Source: Aerococcus sp.
Lineage (GTDB): Bacteria; Bacillota; Bacilli; Lactobacillales; Aerococcaceae
Direction: 5' to 3'
DNA: 64,000 bases
Assembly: GCA_030528155.1 (NCBI GenBank)
Contig: JAUMZL010000011.1
Location: 1 to 64,000 of the forward strand
This document shows, piece after piece, positions 62,604-64,000 of this stretch. The notes under the pieces were generated by a model. It was not told where the DNA came from. It made no database searches and worked only from the letters and a program-made list of their open reading frames with translations. How positions within the stretch are numbered: the stretch's first letter is position 1; each line of letters starts with the position of its first letter. The position numbers and the translations under genes are program-made.

Positions 62604-62846
62604 ATGACCACAACGAAACATTTAGAACTGCATTTTCGCAATGATAAGGATCAACTGAAGAAGATTACGATCAATCAAGCACGACCTGACATCAATGCCG
62701 ATCAAGCCAAACAAGCGCTAGAAGCGATCCAACAAGCCGGTGGGTTCTTGGATGAAAAAGGACTGAATCCTTACGCCAAAGTGGCTGGGGCAAGCTATGT
62801 CACGCGAACCGTGGATACGGTTTACGAAGTGCCAGAAGAAGCCTAG
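62604..62846 (+). CDS. DUF2922-type small protein
   Basis: An 80-residue protein starting TTTKHLELHFRNDKDQLKKI and ending VTRTVDTVYEVPEEA, which matches the DUF2922 pattern (strand-rich N-terminus, then ADQAKQALEAIQQAGGF). Function unknown; the pairing with a DUF1659 protein supports both calls. Its last codons lie in a 32-base tandem duplication. AAAGGAG precedes the ATG. Confidence 0.75.
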   Translation: MTTTKHLELHFRNDKDQLKKITINQARPDINADQAKQALEAIQQAGGFLDEKGLNPYAKVAGASYVTRTVDTVYEVPEEA

Positions 62847-62889
62847 TCTCTAATAAAGAAGTGCCAGAAGAAGCCTAGTTTCTAATAAA
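62826..62889 (+). repeat. 32-bp tandem duplication at the end of the DUF2922 gene
   Basis: The unit at 62826-62857 (beginning GAAGTGCCAGAAGAAGCC) is repeated at 62858-62889 with one base changed. It covers the last six codons and stop of the DUF2922 gene plus 14 bases, so the second copy is untranslated remnant. Confidence 0.9.
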
Positions 62890-62902
62890 TAGGGAATGTC
62901 TG

Positions 62903-62928
62903 CGCCCCCGCCTATTGCTGTGGGGGCG
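62903..62928 (+). terminator. GC-rich hairpin between the DUF2922 and membrane-protein genes
   Basis: CGCCCCCGC pairs with GTGGGGGCG (one wobble) around an 8-base loop, followed by TTCGTTT. It could be a weak terminator or a processing/attenuation hairpin that sets the ratio of the two halves of the cassette. Confidence 0.55.
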
Positions 62929-62948
62929 TTCGTTTGGGAGGTGAGACG

Positions 62949-63179
62949 ATGACGATTTTGACACTCGGCAGTTATGCGAGTGCTTTGAGCGCGATTATCA
63001 GTGTGGTATTGCTCTTGTACCGCTCATTTGTCGCGTTGGAACGTTTGGTTCATCAGATCAACGAGCTTTCGCGGACGGTAGGGACACTTAATCAAAAACA
63101 TCAGCAGTTGGAACGCGCGGTGAATTATCAAGGGGATCTTCTCAATCAACTGATCGCCAAAGTCCCTCCATTTCGCTAG
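62949..63179 (+). CDS. Small TM plus coiled-coil protein
   Basis: A 76-residue protein with one hydrophobic helix (residues about 5-27, LGSYASALSAIISVVLLLY) followed by a helical coiled-coil region (about 30-70, with HQINELSRTV and NQKHQQLERAV). The shape recalls XhlA/BhlA-type phage accessory lysis proteins. The ATG at 62949 follows GGGAGGTGAG. It sits 13 bases before the holin gene. Confidence 0.68.
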   Translation: MTILTLGSYASALSAIISVVLLLYRSFVALERLVHQINELSRTVGTLNQKHQQLERAVNYQGDLLNQLIAKVPPFR

Positions 63180-63192
63180 GAGGAAGGATGTA

Positions 63193-63438
63193 ATGACCGA
63201 TCGCTGTTATGACACATTGAAATGGGTGGTGGCGGTGGTATTGCCGGCAACTATTGGACTAGTACAGGGTGTGGGTGAGGTATTGCAGTGGGGATATACC
63301 CAACAAGCAGTCGAACTCCTCAGTGTAATGACGGTATTTTTAGGTGCGTTAATGCAGCAGAGCACCAAGCGCTACTGGAAGGAGCAAAAAAAATGGGGAT
63401 GGAAAATCAACTCATTAAGCAGGCAGAGCAGCTATTAG
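63193..63438 (+). CDS. Phage-type holin
   Basis: An 81-residue protein opening MTDRCYDTLKWVVAVVLPAT with a second hydrophobic helix (VELLSVMTVFLGALMQQ) and a charged basic tail (KRYWKEQKKWGWK). This YDTLKWxxxxVLPA start and two-helix plan match Dp-1-like phage holins, which form membrane lesions that release an endolysin. The ATG follows AGGAGGA. It overlaps the endolysin gene by 46 bases. Confidence 0.82.
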   Translation: MTDRCYDTLKWVVAVVLPATIGLVQGVGEVLQWGYTQQAVELLSVMTVFLGALMQQSTKRYWKEQKKWGWKINSLSRQSSY

Positions 63439-64000
63439 GCACAACAACAGGCGATAGCAAGCATCGAGCGCTTGTTCAAGATTACAATCAAAAACGCCCG
63501 TTGCCACGTGGATACGCCGTGACGCTGACTGATGATTGGTGCGATATTTTTGTGACGGTAATGGGCGATCGAGCGCAGTTGACAACGCAGATTGGACGGG
63601 AATGTAGTGTAAAGGTGCATGTGGATTGGTTCAAAAATCAGGGGATTTGGTTAGGAAAGGCGACACCTAAACGTGGTGATATCGTGACATTTGATTGGGA
63701 ACAAAATGGATGGCCAGATCATATTGGTATTGTCTGTGAGGTCCACCAGGGGATGATCGATACGATTGAGGGGAATACCGCTCTGGGAGTGGCAAGACGT
63801 CAATATCAGATGAATCAGGCGGTGATCTACGGTTACGCGCGCCCGCGTTATAGCCGAGGAGATATTGCCACAGTGGTGGAAGAAGTCCTCGCTGGTAAAT
63901 GGGGCAATGGCGAGGATAGACGCCATCGGTTGGCGAAAGCAGGCTACGATTATTCAATCGTTCAAGCAGCCGTTAATCAAGCCATGATGCAGGCGACTTT
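63393..64000 (+). CDS. CHAP-domain endolysin with CW_7 repeat, 3' end cut off
   Basis: An open frame that runs off the right edge; 202 residues are visible. The start at 63393 follows AAGGAGC and lies inside the holin gene. Residues about 1-150 form a CHAP-type amidase/endopeptidase domain with the catalytic Cys in DDWCDIF (C50), the His in WPDHIGIV (H110) and IEGNT (E126, N128). Residues about 158-200 match a CW_7 (Cpl-7) wall-binding repeat: LAGKWGNGEDRRHRL and AGYDYSIVQAAVNQ. It has no signal peptide, so export needs the holin. More CW_7 repeats may lie beyond the window. Confidence 0.87.
   Translation, partial: MGMENQLIKQAEQLLGTTTGDSKHRALVQDYNQKRPLPRGYAVTLTDDWCDIFVTVMGDRAQLTTQIGRECSVKVHVDWFKNQGIWLGKATPKRGDIVTFDWEQNGWPDHIGIVCEVHQGMIDTIEGNTALGVARRQYQMNQAVIYGYARPRYSRGDIATVVEEVLAGKWGNGEDRRHRLAKAGYDYSIVQAAVNQAMMQAT

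Noticed and set aside
62385..64000. Calling the right end a prophage
   Set aside because: Only lysis-type and DUF genes are visible; no integrase, repressor, packaging or structural gene can be seen, so the call cannot be supported within this window.
1..64000. CRISPR array, insertion sequence, rRNA operon or replication origin
   Set aside because: None was seen: no spaced short repeats, transposase frames, rRNA sequence or DnaA-box cluster were recognised by reading.

Overview
The window looks like a chromosomal segment of a low-to-mid GC Gram-positive lactic acid bacterium (Firmicutes, order Lactobacillales). Supporting signs are LPxTG sortase substrates with a YSIRK-like signal, xylulose-5-phosphate/fructose-6-phosphate phosphoketolase, PepO, a comG competence pseudopilus operon, glutathione reductase, AGGAGG-type ribosome binding sites and many strong intrinsic terminators. 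The mix fits an Aerococcaceae-like organism best, but the genus is an inference; no rRNA gene is present to settle it.

Layout. 1-5.2 kb: the 3' end of one LPxTG surface protein, then a 1532-residue LPxTG adhesin with an acidic N-terminal stretch, a calcium-binding-like segment and nine Rib-type repeats. 5.3-6 kb: phosphoglycerate mutase. 6.2-14.9 kb (minus): a complete nine-gene V-type ATPase operon in the order coiled-coil-C-I-K-F-E-A-B-D. 15.1-19.5 kb: comGA-comGG, transcribed divergently from the ATPase. 20-30 kb: a long housekeeping run (Xaa-Pro peptidase, efp, Asp23/YqhY, nusB, folD, xseA, xseB, ispA, tlyA, recN, miaA), then hflX, a tRNA-Arg and an acyl-ACP thioesterase. 32.9-36 kb: a lipoprotein, a YihY membrane protein and a RodA/FtsW-type glycan polymerase. 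36-41 kb: a YfcC-family carrier, a class I glutamine amidotransferase-like hydrolase and PepO. 41.3-45 kb: a SorC-family regulator followed by phosphoketolase, whose promoter carries operator-like repeats. 45-48.5 kb: an O-antigen-ligase-like membrane protein, a small cysteine-peptidase-like protein and glutathione reductase. 48.6-51.7 kb (minus): a Ca/Mn-type P-type ATPase behind a leader resembling the yybP-ykoY manganese riboswitch. 52.2-58.6 kb: tex, an SprT-like protein, and a fructose PTS operon (fruK, EIIBC, EIIA) divergent from an RpiR-type regulator. 58.6-62.2 kb: a 46-residue small protein, tRNA-Leu, a GlcD-like FAD oxidase, rpsU and yqeY. 62.4-64 kb: a compact lysis-like cassette (DUF1659, DUF2922, TM/coiled-coil protein, holin, CHAP/CW_7 endolysin) that runs off the window.

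Most of the window is ordinary core chromosome. The most interesting items are: a FolD whose catalytic lysine and glutamine positions are replaced; a ComGG-position protein with a roughly 160-residue coiled-coil insertion; a V-ATPase K subunit whose residues argue for protons rather than sodium; the stand-alone holin/endolysin cassette beside rpsU-yqeY; and the riboswitch-controlled cation ATPase. No CRISPR array, insertion sequence or integrase was seen.
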